In this document: positions 12,472 to 14,009 of the stretch, piece after piece | How positions within the stretch are numbered: position 1 is the first letter of the stretch | Layout: each line of letters opens with the position of its first letter | Assembly (NCBI GenBank): GCA_016196415.1 | Contig: JACPXS010000097.1 | Coordinates: forward strand, 1-14,009 | DNA: 14,009 bases | Direction of reading: 5' to 3' | Source: Candidatus Omnitrophota bacterium | GTDB taxonomy: Bacteria > Omnitrophota > Koll11 > Aquiviventales > Aquiviventaceae | Program-made: the position numbers and the translations under genes | The notes under the pieces: generated by a model | The model's input: the letters and a program-made list of their open reading frames with translations, nothing else | Database searches by the model: none | What the model was told of the DNA's origin: nothing

Positions 12472-14009
12472 ATGAGGCGTCGGCGATTCTTATGGATGGT
12501 GTTCTGTTGTGCGTTGGGCCTCATCCCGGCTGGTGAGCTCCGGGCCGAAGCCCGTCACCTGCCAGAGCCCCCCAAGGTTGCTTCCGCATCGACGCAGCAG
12601 CCGGAAGCGCCGGCGCATGAGAGTGCGACGTGTGCGGTTCCGGCGAGGCGCGCTTGGACCAAGACGGACCTCACGGTGCAGCCAGGGACCCCGATCCACC
12701 TCGAGGCCGATGGGAAAGCTCAGATGGTCGGATGGCGCGTGTGGGATTGGTTGAGCGGCAGCGAGGTGGACCGGTGGGTGGGGCCGCAAGGGACGTATCG
12801 GTGGCCGCGGCACTACCGCATGCGTGACCCCAACGCCACCTTCCCCCTGCCTGCGATGGCCGATGGACCCTTTCCCGCGTTCTGTCTGATCGGCAAGATC
12901 GGCGAGACCGGCCAACCGTTTTATGTCGGATCCCGCTACGATGGCACCGCCTCAACCGCGGGCCGGTTGTGGTTAGGCATCAATGACGATACCTTCCAGG
13001 ACAACGCCGGCGCCTTCCAGGCGTCCATTCAGCTCGTCGCTCATCCCGCGTCGATCCCTCAGGAGCCTCCGGTGATCCAACCCGGCTCGTACGCGGGGAC
13101 CCCCGTTCCTCACGCGCGCGTGCTCCTCATCTACGTGGATGGCTTGCGCCCGGACGTCGTGCAAGAACTGGCTGAGGCGGGCTTCCTGCCCAACTTCAAG
13201 CGGACATTTCTTGACCGAGGGCTCGTGGCGCCGTACGCGTTTACGGTGTTTCCATCCAACACGCTCATTGCGAACGGGTCGTTGTTCACCGGGCGCTTTT
13301 CCGATCGCACCGGCATCAAATCCCAGAACCAGTTTGAGCGCTCCACGCTCAAACTCACAGGACAGCTCAGCGCGTGGCTGCCTGATGGGTTCATGCCCAA
13401 GCCGACCACCCGCGTCCTCAACCTCCTGGATAAGTACGCCCCGGAGAACACCCACGCGTTTCTTGTCAAGCGAGGCATTCCCACCCTGGCCACGTACCTG
13501 AGCAAGGCCTACGCATTCACCACGTTGCCGATTGCTCCGCTCAATCCGCCGCCGCAGTGGTTCCATCGCGCGCTCAATACCCTTGGCCCCTTTGGGATTT
13601 CAAGTCGCCTGCCCTGGGGCTTGGATGCGGTGAACGGCGAGTACGCCGTCGAGGATCTCATTGGGAATCCGGATGCCCGCGTGGTGGCGATCTGGTTTCC
13701 CATGGTGGACAAGACCAGCCACCACAGCGGCCACGGGCAGTTCGGCGCGGCCCGCCGGGATCTCGTCCTCGTAGATGACTGGTTAGGTCGCATCCTCCGG
13801 CGGATGCGGGAAGTTGGGTGGGAGTCCTCCACCTACCTGATCGTCGTCTCGGATCATGGCCATGTCGGGGGAACGCGCGACATCAATCGGCCATGTCACC
13901 TACCGCGGGACTGGGCGCATCGCGCCCTCGGGTGGAGTGCCAAGGTGGTGGGCCAGGAATGGATCCATCCTGGCATCCGCGCCAGCCAATTCGTCTTTTT
14001 CGACAATCA
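12472..14009 (+). CDS. Secreted LecA-like lectin / type I phosphodiesterase (NPP) fusion, 3' truncated by window
   Basis: The frame is open for 512 codons to the window edge with no stop. MRRRRFLWMVFCCALG... is a Sec signal peptide with cleavage near LRA/EA (residue 25). Residues about 64-190 resemble the PA-IL/LecA galactose-binding lectin domain: GKIGETGQPFYVGSRY, then GRLWLGINDDTFQDNAG, where N171/D172 and D177/N178 would be calcium/sugar ligands. From about residue 215 comes a type I phosphodiesterase/nucleotide pyrophosphatase domain of the alkaline phosphatase superfamily: YVDGLRPD (D223), FPSNTLIANGSLFTG (candidate nucleophile S262), MVDKTSHHSGHGQ (D413, H417) and VVSDHGHV (D461, H462), all metal-site positions. 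It should hydrolyse phosphodiester or pyrophosphate bonds outside the cytoplasm; the substrate is unknown. The remaining C-terminus, with the last metal-binding His, lies beyond the edge. Confidence 0.85.
   Translation, partial: MRRRRFLWMVFCCALGLIPAGELRAEARHLPEPPKVASASTQQPEAPAHESATCAVPARRAWTKTDLTVQPGTPIHLEADGKAQMVGWRVWDWLSGSEVDRWVGPQGTYRWPRHYRMRDPNATFPLPAMADGPFPAFCLIGKIGETGQPFYVGSRYDGTASTAGRLWLGINDDTFQDNAGAFQASIQLVAHPASIPQEPPVIQPGSYAGTPVPHARVLLIYVDGLRPDVVQELAEAGFLPNFKRTFLDRGLVAPYAFTVFPSNTLIANGSLFTGRFSDRTGIKSQNQFERSTLKLTGQLSAWLPDGFMPKPTTRVLNLLDKYAPENTHAFLVKRGIPTLATYLSKAYAFTTLPIAPLNPPPQWFHRALNTLGPFGISSRLPWGLDAVNGEYAVEDLIGNPDARVVAIWFPMVDKTSHHSGHGQFGAARRDLVLVDDWLGRILRRMREVGWESSTYLIVVSDHGHVGGTRDINRPCHLPRDWAHRALGWSAKVVGQEWIHPGIRASQFVFFDN

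Noticed and set aside
12420..12524. N-terminal extension of the helicase up to 12524.
   Set aside because: The added residues overlap the start of the divergent lectin-phosphodiesterase gene and lie upstream of the predicted transcript start near 12453.

Overview
GC-rich bacterial chromosome segment. No rRNA, tRNA, CRISPR or transposase gene was seen. An exosortase-associated TIGR04073-type protein, a cytochrome-oxidase-assembly group, a Ski2-type helicase and a split cyanobacterial/archaeal-type arginine catabolic set suggest an uncultivated Gram-negative-like lineage. Omnitrophota or a neighbouring phylum is my best guess, but the sequence does not prove it.

Layout. (1) 141-1476, + strand: a tightly packed three-gene unit joined by two ATGA stop/start overlaps. 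It encodes a SCO1/SenC copper chaperone, a DUF420 membrane protein and a small membrane-anchored CPGC protein, and probably serves respiratory oxidase maturation. (2) 1477-2192: an intergenic stretch with 8-nt-period repeats, a clear TTGACA-17-TAGACT promoter and a secreted TIGR04073-family protein. (3) 2289-3795, + strand: GreA, pterin-4a-carbinolamine dehydratase and a peroxiredoxin-like thioredoxin-fold protein. (4) 3903-6014, - strand: an ornithine cyclodeaminase of the TIGR00300 (LOR/SDH) type followed by an arginine dihydrolase (guanidine-hydrolase fold). (5) 6257-9235, + strand, divergent from (4): a bifunctional proline dehydrogenase / glutamate-semialdehyde dehydrogenase (PutA). (6) 9260-12419, - strand: a Ski2-like RNA helicase followed by an M48 lipoprotein metalloprotease. 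(7) 12472 to the right edge, + strand: a secreted protein joining a LecA-like lectin domain to a type I phosphodiesterase/nucleotide pyrophosphatase domain, cut off by the window.

The central module, (4) plus (5), reads as a complete route from arginine to glutamate: arginine to ornithine plus ammonia and CO2, ornithine to proline plus ammonia, proline to P5C to glutamate. In cyanobacteria the first two activities are fused in AgrE. Here they are separate genes, and the two transcription units face away from each other across about 240 bp that contains two extended -10 promoters on opposite strands.

Two patterns run across the window. Degenerate tandem repeats with a 7- or 8-nt period lie at many gene boundaries, and in two places they run into coding sequence. 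Two promoters (for the cyclodeaminase and for the lectin-phosphodiesterase) place the predicted transcript start at or within a few bases of the start codon, suggesting leaderless mRNAs.
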